Shown here: positions 10,797 through 23,103 of the stretch, piece by piece | Position numbering within the stretch: the first letter of the stretch is position 1 | How the letters are laid out: each line of letters begins with the position of its first letter | Assembly (NCBI GenBank): GCA_022393335.1 | Contig: JAJEKB010001426.1 | Span: 381,306 to 445,305, forward strand | Origin: Macrotrachela quadricornifera | Lineage: Eukaryota > Rotifera > Eurotatoria > Philodinida > Philodinidae | Reading direction: 5' to 3' | DNA: 64,000 bases | Program-made: the position numbers and the translations under genes | Notes under the pieces: model-generated | What the model saw: the letters and a program-made list of their open reading frames with translations, nothing else | Databases searched by the model: none | What the model was told of the DNA's origin: nothing

Positions 10797-12493
10797 GTGT
10801 GGTATAATACCCTATCTTCTTGCAAACGGTTTCTTAAACAACGAAGATGTGTTCTTTATTGCATTATTGGTTCTTTGGTCTTAGCTATTCTTCTAGCTTT
10901 AAGCCTAACACTCATTTTTGTGTTTGCTGTTGAAAAAAATTCTATGAAAAGCACTACAATCATGCCAATGTTTACCACCATATCAAGATCTACAATACAA
11001 AACGATATTGATGTCTACGAATCGTTACCACCAGGTAAAACTGAGACAATAAAAACGCTTGCTAGAAGAAATCCTAACAAGTTAAAATGTGAAACTTTTT
11101 CGAAATGTATAATTTGACTTTTAAACGAATTAATTAAAATTCACTCTTTTTTTTAATTCATAATTAAACCTACTGACTTTGTGTTCCCTTTTGCCAAACA
11201 TCTCACTACTTCTATATTTCAGCGACCTATAGGAAACCTTTGAAGTTGATGTCTCAGTTAACAGATTACTTTTAGATTGTCCCGAGATATTAAATCGATC
11301 TAGTTGGAATGCACGTCCATACGCAACTCGTGAAAATTTAAAAATATTACCAGTTAGATATATTGTTATACACAAATTACCAGGTTTTAACTCAAATATA
11401 ACTCAGCAAGTTTGCATTAAAAGCATAAAAGAAATTCAAGATTATCAGTTAGATATATTCGGTTGGGAAGACATTGGTTATAATTTTATGTTATGTAATT
11501 ATAATGATTACCAACAACAAATATATACAGGCAGAGGATGGAAATATGTTGGTGCACATTGTAAAAGTTATAACGATAGATCATTAGGTAAGAATAGATT
11601 TCCTTTTTATTTAATTGTATAACACAGCATACATTAGATTTTTGTCAATTTGATGTTGATCTTATCATATAGTTTTGTTTGAAGTAATTGAAATCTCACG
11701 AAGGAATCTCTATTTATAAAATCGCTCTCGATTCGAGAATGTGTATAATGTAAGTTCTAATGATCTATAAATAATCTGTAGTGAGTTAGTGATACTAGCT
11801 TATTTCTACCAAGATATTATGTTTTTACGGTATTTTTAAACAGGGAATCATCATCTTTCTCTGAAACATTAGGAAAACTGAGTTTTAAATTAAAGAGATA
11901 CGTCTGAATGGGAATATTTTATTGTAAAAATTTCAAATTCTTCGTTTGTTCTTATCTTAAGATACAACTATGATAAAAACATGGTTTTACATTGCTTATA
12001 TACATCACCGCATGTCAATGTTCTGATGCCAGATCATGAGCAAACAAAATATCTAAAATTTTCACACTGAAGTATTTTCATTGAGACTTGTCTCTATACA
12101 AAGTTTTATATTAATAGTCGAAACTTTATTTTCTTAATGTCCCCGAAGAAGGCACGAACTCTTTACAGAATTCTTATACATGCACTTGTAAGAGTTTTAT
12201 TGTTAGAGCATTTGATTATCTTTCAAGTTAACAATTCAAAATTTAAAATCATATCATTTTCGTTTTAAAAAGCTATTGTTATTTTGGGCGACTATAGCAA
12301 TATAAAATCTTTGAACACATCCAAATCATTAATTCAATGTGGTATTGAAATGGATTACATTATGAAAAATTTTACACTGGTTGGACATAGTAATTCCAGA
12401 GATATATATGAATATTATTTGAAGTATTTTCGCAATGATACTGATCTTCAATATAGCAATCAAATCAGTGGAGGAAAAGTGTTTTGTCCATAA
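10797..12493 (+). CDS. Membrane-anchored peptidoglycan-recognition-like protein
   Basis: Exons 10797-11034, 11276-11587 and 12273-12493 join in phase 1 at both junctions, giving about 256 codons. The visible frame starts at GTG with a TGA further upstream and no in-frame ATG, so the true first exon is upstream (acceptor near AATAATAG or GTCAG before 10797). An N-terminal hydrophobic segment (CIIGSLVLAILLALSL) predicts a type II membrane anchor. The PGRP/Amidase_2 domain follows: SWNARP, VIHK, GWEDIGYNF, IYTGRGW, VGAHCKSYN, LGDYSN, VGHSN. Two zinc-ligand histidines and the Tyr are present, but the expected Cys eight residues after the last His is Glu. This suggests binding without amidase activity. 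Intron 2 (11588-12272) holds no gene. Confidence 0.8.
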
Positions 12494-13717
12494 TTCAGCA
12501 GTATCTAACTTTTACCAATTTGAAGAAATGTAATATTGTATAGCCGAAATTGTAAGAATATTGGTTGTAATATTAACAAAGAATTTAATCAAGCACATTT
12601 GAAGACGCTTATAAACGATATTTTATTTTTAGAAAATGTTATGATAACTGTGAAATAGATCAAGAGAGGACATTTCAAGCAAGTGAATGAGACATAATGA
12701 TAATATTCGACAAATTTCAGATTTATTGTTTTGACGACGGGAGTCGCCGCAGGATCAATAAGTTTTGCTAAGTTTATAATGCAGTCAGTGGATTCTAACA
12801 AGGTGAGGATGAATTAGAATAATTGATGCTGTCGTCATGATGAAAAGTATAATCTCTAAAATAAATAACCGACATGATGACCAAACTATAGCGATAAGTA
12901 GGATAAAATCAATGAAGCTTTCACACGTTCACTCTGCAGTCTTAATTACATACATCTGGAGTCGGTTGTATACGCTGTTTGGGTGATAACCCGACATTGT
13001 CATTGCTGATGAGTTTATATATTGTTGGAGCGATATTAGTCAACGACAATCTGTCTCCACGCTCTCAAATATTGATAGTAAGAAAAACATTTCCATTTAA
13101 GTACTTTGCAATGCATTATGATTGCTATAAAATATATAGAACAAATTTTGTTTACCAGTATATTATTCCATTTGTAAGTTAAAAAAATTACATTGAAATA
13201 ATCTTTCAGAAAAAGATCTGAGGTCAGCATAAAATTACTCATTATCGACTAAAAAATCATCAAACGGATAAACAATGAAAAGTTCGTCATCGTAATGTAT
13301 CTTGATTATTCAAACTGATATTAAATTTCAGTTAATCTGAAATAGCGTGTATGATATCATCGATCCATAGAAGAACATTGGATTAGTCTATGACCCTAAA
13401 ACCTATCCAGATAGTCCTAATATACTTTAAATCGATACAAAATCCAATACATTCTCTGTATGGAAAGAGAATCAAGTTTTCATATACAATCATCTGGAAG
13501 ACCTTATTCATACAGTTGATATAATTATTCTGAGTGTATTTCGTAGTTTATGAAAACTTTCATCTTCATCTAACGGTCATTGTAAGAAAATAGCTAATCC
13601 ACCAAAAGTAAATGAATCAGATTCAAATGAACGATATTCTATTGAATCCTAGTTCAAAAAATGCAATTCATACAGATCACTACTTCCTAAGTGACACATA
13701 TCTCATTATCAGAGAAA
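12494..13717. other. Spacer, no gene seen
   Basis: No coding exon with family resemblance on either strand. Probably decayed sequence belonging to the PGRP duplication region. Confidence 0.4.
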
Positions 13718-13855
13718 GAATGAAAAAGGAAGACAATTTATGATCGTTTTTTATAGTAGTATAGAACAAAAAAGTGTCAAATCAAAAGCAATAAATATTG
13801 TTTAACGCAATTCACTATCTCAGAATTTAATTTACAATCTTTTCTATTGAGTTTT
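13718..13855 (+). repeat. Direct repeat, copy B (about 138 bp)
   Basis: Second copy of the 7974-8117 sequence in the same orientation, about 5.7 kb downstream and upstream of the decayed PGRP copy. The shared core includes ATCAAAAGCAATAAATATT and CACTATCTCAGAATTTAATT. Confidence 0.7.
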
Positions 13856-14893
13856 GTGTACTCAAAAAGCGGGTACACTCTAGAATCGCTCAGTGCGTCC
13901 GTCCTAAGTTATCGAAAAAATTGTCATTATTGACCAGACCATGCCTGACGGAGAGGTACAGAAATTTTTTCTCAGAATTATTCACAACATATATAAATCG
14001 ACTCAGTTTTTAATGCTGCTTCCGAATATGATATTATTTTTTAATCAAATCGTAGTTTTTTAAGTGAAAGTTGCATGGCTTTGTCACTACTAAAAAGAGT
14101 TATCAAATGGAAAAAATCCGAACTCGAGAGCTATTAATGTTGATGGATTATTATGAAGATACAGATGCCTCTGTCTATAATATATCTATCACAGATCCAT
14201 GAGGTTATCTATGACCATAATCTCACTAGATACAAGCTCAAATTAATTCTGAAACAACTCCATCTACCCCGATTTCTAAGCTGAGCACGAATCTGAACTC
14301 GATTTGTGTGATTTCTAGAGTTTTTATATTACTCTGGGAGTTGAGTCAATGATCACTAGATAGGGTCGACTACAGTGTCGTCCGTGCTAGCTTGGCTCCT
14401 CATGTTTTTTATTCATATAATTTAGTGAGAAAAGATGTGTCTTGATGAAATCTGTCTTGTAGAAAAATAAACCTAAGATCTCGTGCACCATATGAGAATA
14501 GTCCAAATACCACCTCCTGGAGTTTCGTGATTATCATATTCTAAAAGAATTGTAACAATTTCACACAACAGATATGATTATTAAGCTTTTCAAAATTTAA
14601 TCGCTATATATTTCTCAAAAAAAAATTATCTCGTTCTGAAAGGGTTCATAGTGATCAAAAAGCAGAAAAATAGAGAAAAAGATGTTCTATCTATTCATAA
14701 AAAGAGAAAATTTCTTCAAACCTTCCATACGAAAACGAGGTGTCTGGACTACTACTTTTAGTATGTCCTAAATATTTCCAATCGAATATGAAATAGTCAT
14801 GTACAGAGTTAAACAGGATAAGACAAATTTTCTCTGTCATAATTAAGAATATTTACTCTATAAAATAGCATGTGTGATGCTCATTTCTTATAG

Positions 14894-15165
14894 ATTGTCC
14901 AGTTGGAATGCACGTCCGTATGTAACTCGTGAGAGTTTAACAATACTATCAGTTACACATATTGTTGTACATCAAAGTATGAGTTCAATTAAGAGTGAAC
15001 AACATTGTAATATCAATAAAAAAGAAATTTTGATGATATTGCTTAGAATTTCATTCTATGTAATAATAATGATGATCAACAACAAACTTATACAGGTAGA
15101 GAATAGAAATATATTGGTGCGCATTGTATTGGTTACAATAGTAGATCATTTTTTCTCAAGCTAAT
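14894..15165 (+). pseudogene. Decayed copy of the PGRP-like middle exon
   Basis: Homologous at DNA level to exon 2 of the PGRP-like gene (11276-11587), including its splice acceptor (TTATAG before ATTGTCC). Against the intact exon it has a deletion of about 19 bp right after the acceptor, several frame-changing indels in the middle, and a TAG where the GRGW tryptophan would be. No partner exon for the membrane anchor or C-terminus was recognised nearby. It is a dead tandem duplicate of a single exon or a gene remnant. Confidence 0.8.
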
Positions 15166-15838
15166 ACTAATATCAATCTCAATTGAATAATTATTATTGG
15201 TAAGAGACGATCCAGGACTAAATCAAGCATTTTGTGATAAGGTATTATGTAAAGCAAGTTGATCTATCTTTTTGATCTATGTAAATGAAAGGGCGTGCAA
15301 AAGAATCTATAAATTCAAAATTTTATCCTTCTTTAAACGATTTAAATAGTTATGATAAAAACATTGAAAATGTCTTTTTAACATTTTAAAATAGTGATGA
15401 CACTATTTCTGTTTCCAGTACCTTGAAAGATAGAGTAAGTTTGGATCTACAAAACTGTACCATTATATTTTCCTTATATAATTTTTAAATGTATCTATGA
15501 TAGATCAATATATGAAGAACGACATAAAAATTTGAAAAATTTTGTAGTGTGTTTTAATATTTTGATGAAAAACATATCAAAAATAATCGGATCATCAATG
15601 GATTCATACAAATTCGATAGAGCAGAAAAAAAATTGTATTTAAAAAGTGTCCAAAAAATATTCACATAGTAATTTAAATTAGTCCAAAAGATAAACAAAC
15701 CTTACCTTCATAAAATACATTTTTTCAAAATTTTTCAATAGAACTACAATTCTTTCTTTAGTTGAATAAGTGTAAATCAGAAAAAAAACAAACTAATCAA
15801 ATTATATATTCATTTCTTTTTATAAATAAATTTTTTAT

Positions 15839-17860
15839 TCAATAACGCATATATTTTTGAATTCGATGATTATATGAGTCTGCTACATACAAATTAAGTT
15901 GATTATCGAGTCTTACAGATCTGGGTGTATTAAGTGTAGTAGCATTATCACCACTTACACTTGTAATTCCTGCAATGGTTGTACCATTTAATTGTCCACT
16001 GTAGTAAAATTGAATACGATGATTACTTCTATCAACAACATACATATTACCCATTGGATCAAGTATTGCTTCTATAGGACTTTTCAGATATGTTGCTGTT
16101 GTACCCGAGAATCCGCTTACATTACCTACAGCCAACGTCCAAGTATTTTCACCAAATACAATTCGAACAATATTGTGAGCATCACGATTGGCAACGAATA
16201 GACTGTTTGAAAATGAATCAAAATGTAAACCTGAAGGAGAATATAACTGTGTGTTATTAGTTCCTGCTCCAATACCACCAAATAACAAGGTGCCATTAAG
16301 AACACCGGATGCATATGACATTATGCAATGATTCCCTTGATCCGCTATATATAGTGCACCTGATATTGGATTAAGAGCAATGCCATATGGCGCACTTAAT
16401 AAATTACTCGAAAATCCAGACGAACCTACAAAAACATTTTCAAGAAATATGTTTATCTTCATTATATTGTCATACCTGTTGTTCCAGCAACTGTTGTTCC
16501 TGAAGTAGAATCTTTAGGCCAGAATTGAACTCTATGATTGCTATAATCTGATATATAAAGATTATCGTTTGAATCTAATATCACTCTAATTGGTTGATAT
16601 AGTTGCGATGAAGATAAACCAGCTGTTATATTTCCGGCCACTGTCGTACCGACAGAAGAACCAAACAAATACTTTTGAATTCGATGGTTGAGTTGATCAG
16701 CGATATAGAGATTATTCGCGTTATCCACTACGAGATCCAAAGGTGTATTTAGTTGGTTGCTATTAAAACCGGAACTACCACTAATTCCAGCCACTGTAAT
16801 ACCGGTTGAATTCCATCGAAGTTCACGTACATCACCTATAAAAGAAACAAATTCATGTCTATTTTCTAACAAAAATCAATGTGTAACTGCAATAGTTGCA
16901 ATTAAGAAAACGAAATGATCTTACTTATTGTTGTTGTTTGTTTAGGTTTGATTAAAAGAGCAAGTAGAATAGCAATAATGATTAGAATCAGAAGTACAGC
17001 AGCAAGTATAGATGCAATGATACATCGACGTGTACATCTGATGAGGAAAAAAAGTTTATTTTACTAGTAGTTATAAATGAATGATACGGTACTAACTTTG
17101 TTTTTTTGTTTGATTTAGGTTTTTGATGAAAATCTTTTGCGAGGCCTTTATCATCTAATGTGTCATTTTTAATTGCCTTTTATTTTAAAAATAAATTTAT
17201 ACAAAGAAAAAAAATTATTTTTTTTTACCTTGCTATCAACATTAATAACATCCTATAAAATTCATTATTAAATTTTAGATAAGATGTATATTTAACATGA
17301 CAGATTGTTTCTCACCTTAGAAGGAGTTACTTTGGTTAATCTTGATAAAGAACTATTAGCTTTTGAATTACCTTGAACATTATAATGTTGATAAATTTTT
17401 TGATTTTTCGTCGAATTATTAACTTGTGACAATGATGTCTTTATTACATTGCCATTGTTCTTCACCTACTCAAGAAAAATACAGAAAATTTTCCGAAAGA
17501 ATTTCTTACTTGTGAAATAGAACTATGATATCGACGATATTCAGTAGCATTAATAGAATATGTTGATCCTTCTTCAAATTCTATTGGATTTCGAGTAGTT
17601 AATGATTTTGTATAACTTTTCCGATTATCTATGACAGATGAAAGCTGTTCGTGTAAACTGCTTGTTAAACAAATATTTTTCGGTGTTCCGATGGTTCTAT
17701 GGATGATTGTATGTGGTCGTCTTCTTTTAATCGATTGATGTTTATGCTAAAGACAGTTAATCAAAAAGACATACGCAATAATATAAAAAATGTATACTTT
17801 ATTATCAACTGATCGAAGGCGAGAAATTCTTTCAACAGTTGGTTTACTTTGCTGTAGCAT
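15839..17860 (-). CDS. Type II membrane protein with NHL repeats
   Basis: Eight exons on the minus strand: 17798-17860, 17510-17746, 17316-17465, 17229-17252, 17097-17176, 16925-17037, 16476-16835 and 15839-16425. Introns are 44-63 bp, apart from two of about 60 and 89 bp. All phases agree (1614 nt, 537 residues, ATG to TGA). The N-terminal ~185 residues are basic, Ser/Thr/Asn-rich and predicted cytosolic. A strong TM helix follows at about 191-214 (IIASILAAVLLILIIIAILL). The extracellular part is a run of NHL repeats with the usual cores (LYIADQLNHRIQKY, LYISDYSNHRVQFW, LYVADSYNHRIQKY), enough for a six-bladed propeller. NHL propellers bind proteins or ligands; the partner here is unknown. 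Confidence 0.85.
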
Positions 17861-20110
17861 TTTAAAGTATGAATCGTCATTACATTAAAGCATCTTTCTC
17901 AACAATAGTAAAATTAATTTTTTTTCTCTCTTTTTTATTATTCAAATCAATTGAATGTGCATATCTGGCTTCATTGAAAATCATTAATTTTTATGCAAAA
18001 TAGTGACTTCATATTCGTCATTGTCTTTTTTTCTCCTTTAAGGACAATTATTCAGAGTTATAATCAGTCCGACCGACCTTCACCGGTTTTTTATCGGTCT
18101 ACAAAAACGGAATTTTACAACTTTTTCAGCCCGTTGTTTTTTTCTTAAAAGATTTATCAGTTTTATTTTCTTTGATTTCTTGAACAGCACAATTATAACA
18201 ACGTTATTTGATATAAAATTCTCAACTAATCGCATTAATGTTTTGCTACAGACTAGATTTAAGACAGCACTCCGATTCTAAAAAATATTATCTTTTTTCT
18301 ATAAAACGTACGTGAAAAAAATTGAAGATTCACACTTAAACAATTACATGTTAGGTAGAATTACCCTATTTTTCGAGAGAGAAATACCTTATATTCATCA
18401 TTTAATAACTCTACAGCAGAGATGTCTATCACGGCGCAACGGCAGTGGCAGATACTAAACCACTATAGCACGATGACCGGTTACAATCCTGAGACTGTCT
18501 ACACTTTGTTTAAGAATAAGAGCGACACTAAAAACAAAAAGAAGGGAGAAGGATTTGTCCAAAAAACGGCCCCTAATGGCTAGGCTCATCTAAAACCATT
18601 TAAGTTTATTCAAGCAGCTTCTCTCTCAGTCCTTCAATATTAGTCCTCTGTAGAGAATCGCATACTGGCATTCTTAGTCATCAAGACCTGAAATCATTGT
18701 AAATATGTCATGTTTTAGCATAGATGGAGTTAATCAAGAGCTAGAAAATGATGCTAAAATGTGTGAGTAAATATACTGCATTAGATATTTTTCATGGACG
18801 ATTCTGTCAAAAATTTATCAAAAAGGAAGGGGCTCAGATTCCACAGATAATAGAGCAGATGTTCATATCGAAGCTAATATCCAGATAGAATGCGCTACTT
18901 ATACGGATTTCGCTATAAAGATCGTTACTTTACCTTCTATGAAATTTTCCACTAGAAGGAACTGACAATATTTTGGTTTTTAATATAACATTTTTAGAAT
19001 AGTAATTTTGAAAATGCTTTTTTTTTACTCTTTCATTCATATTTTAAAGTTTATTTTGAATAAAGGAACAAGCTATTATAAAATTAAATATATATTCCGA
19101 GTACGTTTAATAGACTTCTATTGTAGTTATTCGATAACAAATATTTCGAATGTGATTAATATACCCACGTAACACATTCCTAAGTTGGATATAATTGAAA
19201 ATTTAGTGCATATCTCTATGTGAAGTGGTTCGTCATTAACTAATCACTCTTAATAGTATTAGGTAATTATTCATATTATATCTTATTTGATTGTCGGATA
19301 AACATTCATGGCACGTTACATGAGTTAAAGTGTAGCAATCGAGGATACATTAATAATCCTGGAAGTATTTGTCATGAAATGAATGCATGACAAGGCTAGC
19401 AGAGGTACAGGATGATAAAGCATTTCACGCGCTCCCAATATATATATATATATACTTAATAGAGTTGTAGAGAATTCCACGGACTATGCGAATATGTAAT
19501 AACTATTCTAAAAATGTTGATGTATAGGAATGAAAGATTAAAAATTTCAAATTAAGATTTTTTTTCTAACGGGATATATTCTGAAAAAGGAGACTTCAGC
19601 GCATCCTCCTATGATAAAAACTCAATCTCGTTTATTTTTGGAAAAATGAGTTAAGAGATTCTTAACTGTGTCAGTATATAAAAGTATCTATGACAGTACA
19701 TAAGCATAAAATTCCATGAATAAGAAACATTATTGTTGAAAAATGACGAATCATGTTGAGACGCAGCGAGGTCTGATAGATTTTGTGCTAGATCTGTATA
19801 GTTACGAGATTGTCTTCGAAATCTTTTTAGCAGTTAGTTGAACAATTTTGCAAGATACAATTTCAAAAGGATAAGAAGTAAAGATTAATGATTCATAAAA
19901 ATAGATAACTCGTTCATACTGAGTCTGAATCACAATTATGAGTTTATCAAAAAATCAGTCGCGATCAAGACTATTGTGCAGCTCTGTAATCATGATGCAG
20001 CATAATGACAAGGAAAAGATAAACTGAACTAAACTAGTAAATGAACAAAAAAGAGTAATAATAAGTGAAGAGAGAGGAAGGAAAATGTCTGTAATAAGTA
20101 GCAAGATAAA
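17861..20110. other. Intergenic; one small unidentified ORF
   Basis: Mostly AT-rich. A (TA)n run is near 19440. At 18422-18583 an ATG-initiated 53-residue ORF begins MSITAQRQWQILNHYSTMTG. It is more GC-rich than its surroundings and Lys-rich toward its end. I do not recognise it; it could be a transposon remnant or an exon. Nothing else convincing was seen. Confidence 0.35.
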
Positions 20111-23103
20111 TCATGCAGGAAAATCAGATCTTTCATGTGTATTTCCTTGATTAGGATTTTGAGATTCATCTGCAACCATTTTTGTCTGTTGTTGGTCTTG
20201 TTGAATAGGCTTCACTATGCGGTCTTTTTTGGTCGGCCGTGTCATACGCGCCCATGGACCGACATCGTCATTCATTACAAAATTGTAAAGTACTTTGATC
20301 CAACTGATATAAAAATAAAATAAAATAAAATAATGTTAAAGCTGAGAAGAGAGAAGAGAGTATTTAGAGTCAAGAAAAAAAAATGACGGTCGGTATGACT
20401 GTCTAGATCTTTTATTGATATATTCAAAGTCGAGGTAACGATTCTTTATATAACTAACACAAAAACTCCTAAATTGTGAAAGCGTCAATATAATCAAATT
20501 CTGCTATATGCATGATGAAAAGAATAACATTTTTTTTTAGATCGATATTAAGCAATGCTTATCTATGTTTAAATGAAATATTTGAATAACTTTCAAAAAT
20601 CTTGGAAAAATAACATACTCGTTAGAATCAATTAAGACAAGTAACGCTCGTCCCTGCGACTGGCTTAACCCTCGACTGAATACAATACACTCAATATTTA
20701 TCACCTAATTAAATTCTACATTTAGAAGTATCGTTACACAAACACATGCATACAAAAAGCCTATCTATTATTGAAAGGGTTGATCTTTTTACACGAAAGT
20801 TGTCTCCAATAGTAATGCATAGCTTTTTGTATGCATGTATTTGTTCAGTAAGAGTTCTCAATATCGAATGCGATGAGAAGTGATAGATAATGCGTAGACT
20901 ATATTCAATCGAGGGTTAAGAGAGTCGCACCGACGCGTGTTACCTGTTTTTGAAAAACTATTCACGCCAATTGATACCTCGCCCTTGAAAGCACTTTGGT
21001 CAATTGTATAAACAAAATTATTATTTTAGAAATAAAAACATTTTTTTGGAGTAAAACAAATTTTTTCGCCAGATAACAAAATCTAATGATACCATTCGAT
21101 TCTGCAGCCTCAAAAGCCTATTGGTCGAACCCCATAAAAAATATATTTTTCGTAAAAAACTTATCTTTTCTGAAAAAACATTAATCTCAAAAAAACTTGA
21201 AAAAATGAATGCCAGATTCGGATGTATCGACCTCGAAAATTTTCGATACAGCAAATATGATTCAGATCGAGCCTTTCACCAGCAACAGGTAACAGATACA
21301 AAAACTCATTTTTCTTTTCTTCGTATGATTGCCCCCTCAATCGAGGAAATAAACTCTTCTAACAAAGTTAATACTACCATACACGCTTCCATTGACCAAT
21401 TCAGATACCTCCACAATCAGCAATGCTGTTGTGCAACGGCCATACTTCAGTGTCAACAAGAAGCGCATGTGGAAGATAAATGGCCATTAGCCTTTTAGAC
21501 GATGTTTTTTTGGCCTCGATGTTCTTTTGACCCTGACACAAACTATTTTTTTTCGTATGACCCTCCTCTCAGTCGAGGGAATCATTTAAAATTGAACTTG
21601 AAAATTATCCAATTTAAACTTTTAATTAGTACAAAATATTCTGCATTAATTCAACCTAAATACGTGACAGAAAAATATGAAGAAATAAAAGAAAAGTGTT
21701 TCAAAATTGGATTATTATGCGACTCTGTTCTTTGATAGTATTATAACTATATATAGCAAGATACTCAGTTTTTCTTGTAGATCCTCACTTAAGAGGATTT
21801 ACGTAGAGAATCGACCAGATACATCATACATCGAATGATAATCTGAACATCTTGAAAAATTATTAAGAATTCTTTCTAATAGGTTACTTGTTATTCTTCA
21901 AAATCACAACAAAAGCTTACATTCATTTTACCTATTATAATGTGGTAAATGTTCATAATATTCAGAAGCAATTTTGCGTACTTTTGGTAAATGTCGACCA
22001 GGTATGTTTGGAAAATCATGATCTAGATAAAATGAAAATTTTCTTTAAATTAATCTAGTTTTTACACTCCTTTTTTTCTTAGAATTCTTACGTTCGTTAT
22101 GATAACCAACATTAAAGGTAATAATATTTAATGGTCCATAGTAAGAGTATGTTTCATATTCTTTTGTAAATACAAAATGTTCTGCAATGAAATGTCCAGA
22201 AATCGGATGTATTGAAAAGCCCAAAAAAGTGCTTAATAGAAAATAAGCTGCTGTTTTAACACCAAATAGATAGTACATAGTCACATCAAATGTAACTGCT
22301 GTTATAATATTAATAAATTCTAAAAGATTCATTGGCTTTGGTAAAACAAACATTGGACGAAATAAATAAATAAATGGCATAATTAATAGAAATATAAATT
22401 TACCAATACGAGATGAAAAAAGAATAACTTCCAACTTTGATGGAATATCTGTATCATTTACATTATCACCTTGATAACTAGAAATAAAAAATGTATTCGA
22501 CATATCCTTTTCATTTGAAATAATTCTCTTTACGAATGATGATCAAGATGATACTTTTTAAAGGTAACTGATCCAGGTATACCTAATGGTAAATTAGCAA
22601 AAAAGCCAAATAATCGATTATACATTGGTCTTGCATGTCCAAATATTAGATTATGTGCTAGTTCATGTATTGCTAATGCAAGTGTATGATTTAGTGTACC
22701 ACCGACAACATAAGCAATAAAAATTAATAAAGACCAAGATGAATGTTGTAAAAATATAGCGATAGAAATTTGCATCAAGAAGACAATCACAACTTGTATC
22801 GACATAAGCCAATCATAACCCATCAATTGTTTGATTTGTGGGTATTTTTCTAAATATTACTTCTCAATAAATGAATCCTTTTAAAAAAGCTTATCAATGC
22901 AGATCCTTTAGGGCTAAAATGTGAGTTCCATAAAATATACAGTTAGTATTTAGAAAATAAAAACTCTTAATTCTCTCTTCATTCAATAGATATTAAAATA
23001 TATTAAGTTAGATTTCCTTACTGAGAATCTCTTTCCGACGAGTGGCATGTGGTTCATCAGTATAAGTATAATAAAAATTGTGTTGAGTAATTAACTTGTC
23101 CAT
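20111..23103 (-). CDS. DEGS: Sphingolipid delta-4 desaturase (DEGS family)
   Basis: Five exons: 23022-23103, 22534-22849, 22092-22477, 21932-22022 and 20111-20303. Phases agree throughout; 1068 nt, 355 residues. The N-terminus has the family signature [16 protein letters not shown] then KYPQIK. The three histidine boxes are HELAH (about 89-93), HLDHH (128-132) and HNEHH (259-263), with NLPLGIP and [11 protein letters not shown] between them. The enzyme desaturates dihydroceramide to ceramide in the ER membrane. The last exon ([14 protein letters not shown], then RMTRP) lies beyond a 1628-bp intron full of repeats (20304-21931); the other introns are 56-172 bp. A hydrophilic Gln/Lys-rich C-terminal tail of about 40 residues makes it longer than the roughly 320-residue animal enzymes. 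Confidence 0.9.
20636..20953. mobile_element. Foldback MITE in the desaturase intron
   Basis: The left end (ACAAGTAACGCTCGTCC, then CTTAACCCTCGACTGAAT) is matched in reverse complement by the right end (ACAGGTAACACGCGTCG, then CTTAACCCTCGATTGAAT), giving TIRs of about 50 bp around a 318-bp element. A second inner pairing is visible around CACATGCATACAAAAAGC. The same TIR occurs at 36831 (reverse) and 55549. No target duplication was identified. Confidence 0.75.
20960..21735. repeat. Dispersed repeat block in the desaturase intron
   Basis: Contains motifs found again at 57170-57660: CCTCGCCCTT followed by a T-rich stretch, and ACCATTCGATTC followed by a CTCAAAAGCC-like end. A CAGTCGAGG-type end occurs at 21340 and 21570. 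ORFs here are repeat translations and lie antisense inside the desaturase intron. Confidence 0.5.

Noticed and set aside
16126..16314. Alternative-frame ORF inside the NHL gene
   Set aside because: Out of frame with the NHL repeats and composed of their frame-shifted codons.
22504..22530. ORF starting MSNTFF before the desaturase exon 3
   Set aside because: Its first residues are the translation of an intron with clear GTAAAG and TTTCTAG ends; family alignment requires H-L-D-H-H-S followed directly by Y-Q-G.
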